A stretch of 64,000 nt of DNA from Agapanthus africanus (GCA_030015575.1 JASDDO010000006.1:207829632-207893631), one strand, 5' to 3'; numbered from the stretch's first letter, positions 49,679 to 60,826 are shown. The notes: a model not told the origin generated them from the sequence alone. Program-made: numbers and translations.

Positions 49679-51236
49679 GAACTGTAGCTACACCCTTTTA
49701 TTTTAAAATTCGATTCCACAACATCTTAGGTTTCTTATCTTTCATTAATCACATTAATGAAGTCCCATCATTTAAATACCTAAACATCACAGATAGATAT
49801 GACGTACACTTATGCCATCCGTATTCGCCTCGATGTCCCCTCGTGCACCGTTAGGTTAGGTAACTAACGACAGAGCAGGGCAGGGCTAGCGCGGGTGTAA
49901 AACATAAGTAACGTCTATATAATATATCATATATACTATATACTATATCCATCACAGAAACAGAACACAGATATCGCAGCAGAATAAACATATGAAATAT
50001 TGGATATACTAGGACGTCCGTGTTTTCAATACGAGCCAGTATAAAACACGGATTCCACGGTCGTGATGAATAGCCAATCCCACACCCCTAGACCCCTACG
50101 AGAGCGGCAAGCAACCCTGCCAATTCTAGGGTTAGGAGACCCGGACTCGACTCCTCGAGTTGGTCTCCCACTGGACCCCAGAACCCGGTTACTTGTGCTC
50201 CCCTCCTTGGGTCTATCTCTAATGCGGAAAAGTAAATAATATACAAAGGGAGACATCTTCCGCTACCTGGAAGTGCCCCAAATTAAAGAATATTACATAC
50301 AAGTTTTTACATGAATGAAAATGAAAAACACTCATCTCACATAAAAACCCCCGGCTATTCGAATACGACGATCCAATATAACATATCCAGCAACACATAA
50401 CATCACATGTCATCAACGTAAGTAAGTATGCATACCCCAATTGTTGTTGACGTATAGCAACGAAACCGGCGATATGAACATACTACACTTACGGTCACAG
50501 AAAAGAAAGTGTAAAACTACAACAATTGGAATCCGCAACTTCTTTAGACATCGCATGCCTAACAAATATAAATCCCGCATTTTAGTCTCATTATCGAAAA
50601 CCCTTTTCAATATCAAATGGGACTAAACTGCTAAATTTATAACATTCATCCAGTTATCTCATAACTGTTTGTGAATTCCAATTATCGTATCACATTCCAG
50701 ATAAACAGATAATGTTAAACTTTCCGATCGAACAGTCGAATACCCATGTTTTCCCGATACAGTCCAACACATGAAATAAGTCTAACAACATTCAGTTCGT
50801 GCCTCAGTACCGACGGTCCAGCCGTAGAAGGGTCAAGCCAACGCCTCACATGTGGCACGCCGTACTGCCCCAAACCCGAAGGTTCAAAGGGCAGTTCAAG
50901 ACGGTCACATAATCGAGTTAAGGTTTGTTGTCTTCTAGAGGGTCCATCGCGTTACTTGCACTACTTAGAACGTCGTTAAACTACGGAAAAATCCAACACT
51001 TGGAAATTTCCCGACAGGGGAAAAATTGGGTATTTATATCCGGTCGAACTTTTTAACATATTGTAAAATATCCGGAAAGCCACATAGACGAAACTTGATA
51101 ATTCGATCGAACCGACGACCTCCCAATACACCCCAGAAAATTCAACTCTTGAATAAATATTAAAAATTCCCAGAAAACTCAGCAGAATTTATCAGGAGTT
51201 ACTGTGTAAAAAATATAAAATATGGTGGCCGTACGG

Positions 51237-51282
51237 CCGCGGAACCGCCGCACGAGGCTTGCTCGTACCGCGGAACCGCGGC
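51237..51282 (-). other. Element E: GC-rich leader hairpin
   Basis: GCCGCGG at 51237-51243 pairs with CCGCGGC at 51276-51282. The inner ACGAG/CTCGT forms the tip. It is about 186 nt from the primer-binding site. Confidence 0.72.
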
Positions 51283-51467
51283 AGATTGATGGAGTTAGGG
51301 CTACGAATTTTACAGAAACTCCTAAATTCACCTGCTGAATTTTTTAGAAACTTTTAATATGGAAAAATCCACGTTTTTGAAAAAAGGACAGAGAGCATTA
51401 TATGAGATGGGGTTTCGGGTCGATCGGACTTTAAACTCCGTCGGGACTTCGCCTAAGGCTCTAGCTA

Positions 51468-51480
51468 GGCTCTGATACCA
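51468..51480 (-). other. Element E primer-binding site
   Basis: TGGTATCAGAGCC on the minus strand, one base from the LTR at 51482. Confidence 0.94.
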
Positions 51481-51481
51481 A

Positions 51482-53691
51482 TGAAAGGTTCCTAGGCACC
51501 CTAAAGAGGTCTCATGAGGCATCGGACATGCTATTTCAAAATTTTTGGTGCCGAGAAACCCTAGACTACGGATCGTTGCTAGAATTTTAGGCGAAAAGAA
51601 AAGCTAGTTAACACTTAACTATAAGGATATGGAAATTACAACCTTTGTAGATCCGGATATCCACCTCCACGGCTCCGCAACGAAGTCTCCTCGCTGTCCA
51701 TGTCGAACCTCGGGCTCAAGCGTCGGCTTCGTCGGAGAAACGGGTGAGCTAGGTCGCCGGCTTCGTGTCAAAGACGATCTACGTCGAGGCATCGCAAGTT
51801 CAAGCTCCGACTTCACAAACTTGTGAAACTTGTGAAGTAAACACCCAAAACAACTTGGCAAGAGGTAGAGGGTGAAGAAATAGGAGGTGGGTTCACTTTA
51901 GATTTGGATTTCTCTCACTAGATCTCAAGTTGCCATTAAAGTAGCAAGCTTGAAGAAGAAGAAGATGAAGATGGTTATGATAAGTTCTATATCAAAAAGA
52001 AATAGAAAAAACAATACTTATCATAACTTAAACTAGGGTTAAGTGTAGAGAATAAACCATGGTGAATTAAGTGGGTCAGGGTTAAGCAAGAAGACAAGAA
52101 TGGTCAAGGAAGTCAAAGCTTCATGAAGCTTCAACTAATGACAAAAGAAAGCCACCATTCTCATTAAACTTATCCAAATAAATGAATAAACAAATAAATG
52201 AATAAATAAATATGCAAAACCCTAATTCTCATAATTACCATGGTTTAATTCTATTCACTTAACCATATGATCAAGTATCATCAAACATGATATAAAAAAG
52301 TGCACTAAAGCATATCACATATACAATGTGCATCAAGTGAGAAAATCCGTATAAAGTGAACCAATACTAGTTAATGCAAAGTAATATATCAAATATATAA
52401 TTATACATTAAATTATTAAATCAACATTTGATTCAATGATCCGGTCATATCGCACATAACCGACTAGTATTCAATGTATCGATTTATCGAATCAATGATT
52501 CGATAACTAGGTCATATCATATATAACCAATCGAAACATTTATCGCGAGAATGAAATGCGGTATCACATACACGCATTATTCTCGGTCCTGCACATATCT
52601 CATATGCGCTCCTTTTTCATTTCGCTTGAGCCAGGAAACCTCTGTGTAGGACTCTAAAGACTCGTCAATACGCCGGTAGCAGATGATGATCATATCAAGC
52701 ACCCACAAGCCGCAAGCGGTCTGCTAAACGTAACGGCCACCCGGGTATTGAGCGATCAGAAGATCGACGAGCTAGCCCGCTCACATTCCTGCGAATCCGA
52801 CCAGTAACACTTACCATACAGTCCAGTCTCTTCGTCTGATATGTCGCATATCAAGTCTAGGGGTGGTAAACGTCAGACCCCAATAACCCGATAAGTCACG
52901 CCGATGTGAGGCTCATAATGGGTAGAGAAACTACTGGTAACACTTACCAGCAAATCTCTGATCAGCCCTGGCAAGGGACTTCCCTGCTACGGCCAATCGA
53001 GCACTGCGCAACATCAACCCCCAATACCGGGAGAGACGAAACCCCTCCTATCGCTCATTGCCTCCATGTGACTCGGGACTGTGCCCAAAGACCACCGTTT
53101 TGCACGCCCTCATGGACGTGGTAAGGTGGAGATCAAAGCACAGTGGGAATCACACAAGACTCTATGACGATCTCGGGTCTACAGACTAACCTGTACAAGT
53201 GTCACCTGAGAACTGCCATCTGACGTGAGGTATAATACCATCTGGGAGTTCTCGGTGAGTCCGTCCAGTGTACCCAGTCTCCACTGAGCACCCGTATACC
53301 ATCTCTGATGTCAAACACCAATGGATATGGGATCATCCATCGCCCATCTCATAGGTCGAGAAGCGTATACGCTAGTCTACTCTGGTATATCGATGCCCCG
53401 TCTCGATACACCCACGACTAGGGACCTTGAAGGATGTACTTATGGACTACCATGTCCCCACTAGTATGATCTGCATCATAGTCCAGGTAGTCAAGTACAC
53501 ATCCTATGGGCTTTACCAACATGTAACTACAAGACAGTATAAAGAGACTAGTGTACATGTTAAAATAAAGAGTAACCAGATAGCATACTATCATATCGAG
53601 CAAGAAAGTCATCTCTATATATGTCTAAGCATCCAATATAATATACAACATCTGTACAATACTGGCCTCTAGGGCATACATACAACTAACA
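51482..53691 (-). mobile_element. Element E, 5' LTR
   Basis: A 2210-bp LTR, the partner of 43154-45363. The palindrome is broken here by one change (CCCTGGCAAGGG, 52964-52975). The HSE-like trimer at 52120-52132 is intact. Confidence 0.94.
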
Positions 53692-53696
53692 TCATT
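53692..53696. repeat. Target-site duplication of E, right copy
   Basis: TCATT directly after ACTAACA, matching 43149-43153. Confidence 0.94.
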
Positions 53697-54330
53697 ACCT
53701 TCTGTACACCATCGTTAGGCTAAATGGTTTTCTTCCTTCCCTACCGTTCGGCACCAGCCTATGGTTTGGAAGAAGACTATCCAGTAAGCATAATAGGTGT
53801 ACCCTCCTAAACCAAGGAGTACTCGTATCTTGAGAGAAGGTGATGATAAAAGACAACTGAATAATACCTTATTCCTTTAAAGGTGAAATAGGAGTGGCGA
53901 TGAAGTACGCGGTTTTGGTCGTGAATGATAACAGTCGCAATTTACTTTGCCCTCTTTCTAATCCCTTTATTTTGTCTTTACATATTACCTTCTACACACC
54001 CTACTTAGGCTAATTGGTTTTCTTCATTCCGTACCTTTCGGCACCAGCCTATGGTTTGGAATAAGACTATCCAATAAGCGTAATAGGTGTACTCTCCTAA
54101 ACTAAGGAGCCCTCGCAACCTGAGAGAAGGTGATAATAAAAGACAACTGAATAAACCAATTCTATTTCTCCTGAACCTGGATCCATCCTCGAAGAAGTCC
54201 CTTCGAGTTCGTATATAACCATACGATGGATCTATCCAATGGAAGTGGATATCCGTAGTAATACGGGTGTTTTGAGAAATTCAAAGGGTAAAAAAAGGAG
54301 TGGCAATGACTTATGCAACTCAGACAATCC
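53697..54330 (-). repeat. Element H internal tandem repeat, rest of unit 1 and unit 2
   Basis: Unit 1 resumes here and ends near 53946. Unit 2 runs from about 53947 to 54330. Both carry the TATGGTTTGGAA(G/T)AAGACTA block and the GGTGTAC(C/T)CTCCTAAAC block found in W's units. Confidence 0.72.
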
Positions 54331-54712
54331 AAAAGCCAGTATTTTAAGAAGGTTCGGTCAACCTGGTCACTGAGTCATAGTCTAGGGTCGGTGAAAGGTC
54401 GCTGCCAAAGAGAGAGAGAGAAAAGAAACACTCTGCGTGCACTCTAACCTAGATCAGAATGGTCATCACTTTATCCAATCCGGAAACCTCCCACTGTCCT
54501 GTCAAATGCTCCTCCAAACCTAAAGAAGAATCAATCGGGATCACCCGAAGAGTAAATCAACTCATCAGTGGGAATCGGGATCCAACTCTCATCGCATGAT
54601 AACGTGATGGAATGCATCCACGTTACTCATACTCCAGAAGGTATGCGCATACTTGGCAAGTTTCAGTTTCTTTAGAAACTCCCGATATGATTTTTGCCCC
54701 ATGCTCTTATAA

Positions 54713-54905
54713 CCATGGCTTTGGTCAAAGTGTCATAAGTCACATGCCAAGTTCTACCCGTCACTATCTTGTCAATTTGAACCCACCCGCACATGCCCCT
54801 GACTTTGGTCAATCGGCAGAACGACTGTCCCAAACTAACTCATCTATCTATGCATCAATTGAATACCCAGCAGCTACCAAACACTATGCCTTAACTTTGG
54901 CTAAA
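54713..54905 (-). repeat. Element H leader: triple motif (decayed)
   Basis: GGCTTTGGTCAA, GACTTTGGTCAA and AACTTTGGCTAA lie near 54717, 54801 and 54893. The W-like ACTTTGG centre is retained. The third is framed by CTATG/CATAG; the second frame is lost. Confidence 0.65.
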
Positions 54906-55052
54906 ATACATAGCTTGAATACTACTGAATACTCAAAAGAAGTGACGGAGGGCTACGGCTGGTTTTTGGCGAAAAACCTTTAACGTAGTGAACTTGATAT
55001 CGCTGAAGGAACCTGATAGCTTTTTAAAATATAGTGGCGAAAACCTTTTGCT

Positions 55053-55274
55053 AAAGAGGTCACTCCCGGTAAAGGGATCTCGGCTCTTTCCTCGTGGAAT
55101 GAGGTGCAGGATATTCCACTGAATACCGCTATGCATAGCAACTTGTAATCGACTATAGTGAAGTTATTACGCTGACGCAAACTTCTGCCCAAGGGGTCAG
55201 TCCCGGTGAAGGGATATCGGCCCTTGCCCCGTCGAATGAGGTGCAGGATATTCCACTGAATACCGCTATGCATA
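55053..55274 (-). repeat. Element H leader: duplicated three-hairpin module
   Basis: Copy 1 (55053) has AAAGAG/CTCTTT, CCTC/GAGG and GATATTC/GAATACC. Copy 2 (about 55191) has AAGGG/CCCTT with CCCC/GAGG. Both end at a GCTATGCATA block. Confidence 0.75.
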
Positions 55275-56427
55275 ACAAAAGAAAACGTCTTTGCAATAAC
55301 ACTTATTAAATTTGTTCCAACAACTGTAAACAGGTTTGTTTTACTTTGCGTTGATCAGAATCAACACAGTCCCATCATTTAATCACACCAGAAAAGAACG
55401 AAAATAAAATGTACGTATATGCCATCCGCATTCGTCACTGGGTCCCGTCATCACCCGTTAGGTTACTTAACTAACGACAGAGCGGGGACTGGACTAGCGC
55501 GGGTGTAAAACATATACAACATCTAATAGTATATAAACCAATATACAATAATCGCTCCAGGCGTGAAAATATGCAACATTACAGAAAAGTAATAAGCATT
55601 ACAGAACAATACAGATAATCTGGGATCCCCGGGTTTCACAGAGCCACTGCTGAAACCCGACGTTCCCCTGTCGTGTGGATAGCCTGTGCAATGAAACCTA
55701 GACCCCTACGGGTGCGGCAAGTTACCCGCCAAAACCTGAAGCGAGGCAGCCCCCTTACAGCATAGTGAATGGACCACCCAGCACTCCACGGAATCCGGTA
55801 ATCTTCGGCACCCCTCCTTGGGTCAACCTGTACCCCCTACGAGTGCGGCGAATAGTCTGCCAATTCTAGAGTGGGGCCCCTCTGCCTCTCAAAGCCATGA
55901 GATGCGGACCCGTTGCTTCTCAGAACCCGGCTATCCGTGCACTCCGTCTCGGGGCAAAACCTAGTACAGTAATGAAAAATAGTACAACAGGTACATCGAC
56001 CGCAACCTGGTCGTGCCCCAAAAGAATATTATACAACAGGCAGTGACGGCAGTCCACAAGTTGGACGCTCGCCCCGCAATATCAAATGAACAAATAAACA
56101 CAAACTGTACTACCATTGCACACTGCTATCCACCACGACAAATCCGCAACATCACAGCACAACACAGAACATCAACGCGAATGTCACGTTTGCAAACCCG
56201 TCTAAAAGAACTATAGCAATCAGACGCGATTTACCGATCAAATGACATTCCCGGTCGGAGATATAATGTAAGCACTGTAAACTAACATGTTTAAATTTCG
56301 ATCGACAAAATATCACAAAGTGGGCCCCACGAACAACTGGTGAACAGTAACAAAATCTGGGCCCAAACGATATATACCAAAAACCACAAAATCCAGAGAA
56401 GAACATATTGTTCAATTTTGGGAGCAT

Positions 56428-56511
56428 GATCTCACCAAGTGGCGGCGGATCCGCAGCCAAACCATGGGTTTGGCCGCATTTCCGCGGCGGCTTGGTGGGA
56501 TCACGTGCCCA
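56428..56511 (-). other. Element H: leader hairpin
   Basis: The outer arms TGATCTCACCAAG and CTTGGTGGGATCA pair except at one position. The inner arms GCCAAACC and GGTTTGGC pair around ATG. It lies about 180-195 nt from the primer-binding site. Confidence 0.82.
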
Positions 56512-56685
56512 AATTTGGTCCGTGTTCTTAGAAAAACCTGCACAGATTTTTGAGACGTGTAGAAAAATTTTAGGAGACCATTTAAAATCGACAGAAACTG
56601 TGAGCTTGGAATTTTGCAATTTTCGATTTCCGGTTCGATCGATGTTTTAAACGCGTTAGCACAAGTTAGCATAGCAAAATGGTTA

Positions 56686-56698
56686 GGCTCTGATACCA
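56686..56698 (-). other. Element H primer-binding site
   Basis: TGGTATCAGAGCC on the minus strand, one base from the LTR at 56700. Confidence 0.94.
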
Positions 56699-56699
56699 C

Positions 56700-58828
56700 T
56701 GTAAGTCTACGCTAGCGCCCCGGCCGTCAACAGACGCCAAATGCGGAACAAAAAACTTTAAACTGGCGCTATCGTATACTTTAACCCGGATCTGCCATTA
56801 TTGCTAAACTAACCAACTGTAAAGAGTGTAGAAAGGTTATACCGATTGATCCGAGTCCTTCGTTCTTTAACCATCATCCCACGCTCCGTTGCGGCTGCTC
56901 CAATCTCGTCGATCTCCGATATCCTCGTCGAGGTGGCACCACGTCGACGATTCTTTAAACGGGCTCCCGCCTCTGACTCGAGGCAACTCGGTCGTTAAGT
57001 TTGCTAAAAGAGACGACCAAGAATGATGTAGAGAATGAGTAGATGACTTTGTTTCACTTCGTCCAAATCCGTGGACGATCGGTTAATGAAGTTGCCGAGG
57101 GAATTGGGTGATGGAATGAAATGAACTGTAAAATTCCATGCACCCCAAATACTATCATATCTTTTACAACCATATGAAAACATCAAGTGAGAGAGTGTGT
57201 AGAGGGGAAGGGGAAGGCCGACCACTCATATAGAGGAGGGAGGTGATGGTAGGAGGAGGGAGGTGACCATTAGAAATAATATCATGAACAAAAGATCTTA
57301 ACCAAAACAAAATGCTTTAATGTTAAAGCATGAGTCATAAACCTAGTCATCATGCATTAATGAACCATTAAATGCATCCAATGAAAACTCAACACCAATT
57401 AATCCTAGTCACCTCATCTAGATGCTTCTAGAACACTGACTTACCTCAACTGAAGAAAAGATAAATCCGTCTTTAACTGAATGTTAAAAGACGGCTGATA
57501 GAAAACTGGAAACTGGCAACTTCCAAAAGTGATCCTGAAATGAATTTCAGGACAACCCCGAAACTGTATAAATACACCCGCATATGTATTACGACCGAAT
57601 ACAAATGCAACTGAGACAAAGATATTAATCTACTCAATACAATACTCGGATCCGGCTTAAACCAAAACCGACGAGTATCACCTGTCCGAAAATCGACACG
57701 TGCGTAAACGCACGTGCATTTTCCGAACCCTGCCATAAAACCATACGGCCTCTACAACGTTTCGCCCGAACTTGGGAAACTGTCTGTGGGGGACTCTAAT
57801 GACTCGTCAGTACCCTGGCAGTGGGTTTAACCACAAACCGTCAGCAGCACTAGCAATGCGTAACGGCTGCCCATGGACTGACCTCAAGGGAGGCTGATGA
57901 GCGAACTCATCCAGAAACCCTACTGAGCCTAACAGTGACAATGTATATACAGTCCGGTCCGTTCGTCTATGAGTATCGCATATCTGCCTAGGGGGCTAGT
58001 AACGTCAGACCCCCAATAGCAGTATAAGTCGTGTCGGAGTGAAGCCCAATAACACCCTGAGATACTACTGGAGTACCTACCAGTAAATCTCCTGCCACGG
58101 CCGTGGGCTTTGTGTAATGGCTCTCCTAGACACAGCACGATCTCGCCCCCAATACCGGGAGAGACGAATCCCCTGCCGATCCGCTCACGTGCCTCCATAT
58201 GGCTCGGGACTGTACCCAAAAACTACCTGTTTGCACGACTCCTTTGAGCCGTGGTAGGGTAGAAATCAAAGCACAGTGGGAACTCACACGAGACAAACGA
58301 CGACCTCAGGTCGATGAACTAACCTGTACACATGTCACCAGGGAACTGCTATCTGACGATAGATATAGTACTAACTAGCAGATTCCCGGCGAGTCCAGTC
58401 CGGTGTACTCATAACCCAATGAGCACCTGTATACATCTTAGGTGATCCAACTGACACCAGTGGCTTGTGAGACCGGCCACCGCCCCTCGTCGGGGTCTCG
58501 ACTGTATACACTAGTCTACTCCGGAGTATCAATACCCTATCTCGAAACTCCCACGACTAGGGACCACAATTAAGGATATGCATATAAACTACCCAACTCT
58601 CACGTATATGATCGCCATCATACTGTTGGTAGTAAAGCAAGATCCTAAGGGCTCTATCAAAGTGTAACATGTAATCAGTCACCTGAACATGTACACGACT
58701 GATAAAGACAAACCAGATAGCATACTATCATCTCGAGTAAGACTGTCCTACCGGTATAGGTCCTCCGCAATCATTGCAATCACGTACCTGCGATCCAATA
58801 ATTGACTATGAGGGCACTATCTCCAACA
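56700..58828 (-). mobile_element. Element H, 5' LTR
   Basis: A 2129-bp LTR, the partner of 38676-40804, with the same CCACGGCCGTGG at 58095-58106. It is followed by TSD TAACT. Confidence 0.94.
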
Positions 58829-58833
58829 TAACT
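58829..58833. repeat. Target-site duplication of H, right copy
   Basis: TAACT after CTCCAACA, matching 38671-38675. Confidence 0.92.
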
Positions 58834-59825
58834 TACATTCTGTGAATATCTCAAAAGTTTCGGACTTGTATTTCAACAGGAACATATGTCTGAATCTTGA
58901 GAGATCATCAGAGAATGTAATGAAGTATAAAGAACCGGTCTTGGTATGTATAGACAGGAGACTTTCATACATCAGCATGTATCAATCCCAAGAGTTCACT
59001 AACTCTTTCTCTGTTTCCAATAAACGGAGCTATGGTCATCTTATCTTTGTGACATGACCAGCAAGTTTCACAAGATGTAAATTCAAACTAATTTAAATAT
59101 GCATCTATATGTAACTTCAGCTAGTCGGGTCACATTGATATGACCTAGTCTACAATGCCTCAAGAAGGATCCGTTCATTTCTGAACTCTTCCTCTTGTGT
59201 GTGTTCTGTATACAAAGAACTGTAGTTTGATTTAGAACGTCTATGCTTTTAGATAACATGCCTGAACTGATCAACTCTTGATATAGGAAATGTTCAAAAC
59301 ATTATCCAACAATACAAAATTATATCCTTTCTTTACTAATAAAGAGACTGATATGATGTTGTATATCAGGTTCGGTATCTAATAACACTCGTTCAGAATC
59401 AATGTATTCTGGTAATATAGGGTGATAGTGACCAACAGACTTGGCTGCAACACTTGCACCGTTTCTATCTCATGAAACTTATCACTCTTTCTCAGTTCTC
59501 TACCTTTCTGTAGCCCATATAACAGATTACATATGCGGGATTCTGATCCGGTATCACATACCCAGGACGTAAAGGATACTGAGAAACAGTTCTCTGTAAT
59601 GAACACACCCGAAGATGATGCATCAACATGCACTTTCTTCGTTTGGGCGGCATGGGAAATCTGGTATTCCCTAATTTCCTGCTCTGTCTTATAACAATTA
59701 TAAGTTGGAGCGGGACCAACGTTCCCCATCTCAGTATAACAAGCGGGTTCGGTCAATATATCCGTTTTATTATCTTGATTAAGGCGTGATATGGTCGCTA
59801 CCTGGAGAGAGAGAGAAGAAAACAC
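58834..59825 (-). pseudogene. Element X pol relic, integrase core to protease
   Basis: This continues 36918-38675. The integrase core is decayed (58840-59060). The GAG-preintegrase region follows (59083-59274, LRHCRLGHINVTRLAE). Protease is in the frame 59379-59825, with WVCDTGSESRICN: the DTG is kept but the following Gly is Glu. The position equivalent to E's ATG 48622 reads ACG. No gag or zinc knuckle is present. The ORF opens just after a CT-rich CAG, as in Y and E. Confidence 0.85.
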
Positions 59826-60242
59826 TCAGTGTATGCTCTTGCAAGATTAGATTGGTTATCTAATATATCTAATCAGGATGTCTCCCACTGTTTTAATCAA
59901 ATCTTCCTTCAAACCCTAAAAGGAAAGACTAGCCGGGATTAATTTACACGCTACAAGTTAGCCAATCTTTCAGCCGGGCCAGAGTCGGTACTTTGAGGGA
60001 GGTCCCCCGTGCTTTCGCATGAACCTAATTAAAGTAAACCTCGTTTTCCCAGAGGCGTAACCCCGTTAACACCTTTCTAGACACCTACTTGATCGGCTAA
60101 TTGTAAAGTGTAAAACTCTCCCAGGAGTAACTCTTACTCGCAGCGGGTATCGGGATCCAACTATCTCATAGAAGGTATGCAATCTCATTGCAAATTTCAA
60201 CACTTGAAATTCCCAATAATATTTTGCCCCTAGCATCTTATG

Positions 60243-60440
60243 ACCTTGGCTAAGGTCAACAAATCATAAGTGCTAGCCAAGTTCAACCCGTCATTTACCA
60301 ATTGAATTAAACCCACCCGCACGACCCTTGGCTAAGGTCAACAAAGTCGCACGACTACCCTAACTCAATCGCATCATATGCTTATACAGATAAGCACTAA
60401 TCAGCTACCGCACACTACGCCTTGGCTAAGGTCAACAAAC
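60243..60440 (-). repeat. Element X leader: triple motif
   Basis: CTTGGCTAAGGTCAACAAA, the same three times, at about 60244, 60327 and 60420. Copy 1 is framed by TTATGA/TCATAA, extended by TAGCA/TGCTA. Confidence 0.85.
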
Positions 60441-60587
60441 GCAGCACGAATACTAACCAGTACTTATCTGAAATGACGGAGGGCTATGACAGGTTTTTAA
60501 GAAAACCCTTTGCGTAATGAACTTGATTTCGTTGTAGAATCGAGTGATTTTAAATGGAGTGTTTTTTTGAGGCTTTTCTAGTTTTGC

Positions 60588-60826
60588 TAAAGGGGTCACT
60601 CCCGGTGAAGGGATCGTCGGCCCTTTCCTCATCGAATAAGGTGCAGGATATTTCACAAATATCACTATGCAAAGCAAGAACTATAGAAGCAATCAAAAGA
60701 CAAACCGAGTTTGTAGCATCTGCTAGTTTCACTAAAGAGGTCACTCCCGGTGAAGGGATCTCGGCTCTTTCCTTATCGAATAAGGTGCTGGATGTTCTAC
60801 AAGGAACACCGCTATGCAAAGCAAGA
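60588..60826 (-). repeat. Element X leader: duplicated three-hairpin module
   Basis: Copy 1 (60588-60676) has AAAGGG/CCCTTT, a CCTCAT/ATAAGG stem with one mismatch, and GATATTT/AAATATC. Copy 2 (60733-60826) has AAAGAG/CTCTTT, a perfect CCTTAT/ATAAGG and GATGTTC/GAACACC with one mismatch. Confidence 0.82.

Larger units (their letters stand above)
48623..51467 (-). mobile_element. Element E 5' leader
   Basis: A 2.85-kb non-coding leader. It has a CT-rich tract ending CTAG-G just before the ORF (about 48655-48680), the CTTTCTAGACACC block near 48930-48943, the triple motif, the duplicated module, a GTTAGG/CTAAC hairpin near 49850-49870, CCCTACGAGAGCGG near 50094, a segment (50400-51200) shared only with X, and the GC hairpin. 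No coding region is recognised. Confidence 0.82.
43154..53691 (-). mobile_element. Copia element E, complete
   Basis: A 10,538-bp element with equal 2210-bp LTRs (43154-45363 and 51482-53691), TSD TCATT, primer-binding site 51468-51480, polypurine tract, and a nearly full pol. It is the best-preserved complete element here and the youngest layer on its side. The LTRs differ at roughly 1% by eye, mostly transitions. It lacks gag. Confidence 0.96.
54331..56685 (-). mobile_element. Element H 5' leader
   Basis: Colinear with W 9771-12125: CT-rich tract with GGCAG-CGACC near 54390-54420, triple motif, duplicated module, GTTAGG/CTAAC hairpin near 55460, CCCC-TACGAG blocks near 55690-55930 and the GC hairpin. 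It is non-coding as far as I can see. Confidence 0.78.
38676..58828 (-). mobile_element. Copia-derived element H, complete with nested E
   Basis: Both boundaries are defined: LTRs at 38676-40804 and 56700-58828 (each 2129 bp), 5-bp TSDs, primer-binding site at 56686-56698 and polypurine tract at 40805-40819. Without E, H is about 9.6 kb. It carries only a decayed pol and no gag, so it is a non-autonomous family B element like W. By eye the LTRs differ at the level of one to a few percent. Confidence 0.93.

Noticed and set aside
49900-49945. AT-rich TATATA stretch in E's leader as a promoter
   Set aside because: It lies well downstream of the LTR and similar stretches occur in other leaders. 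There is no other support for a promoter.
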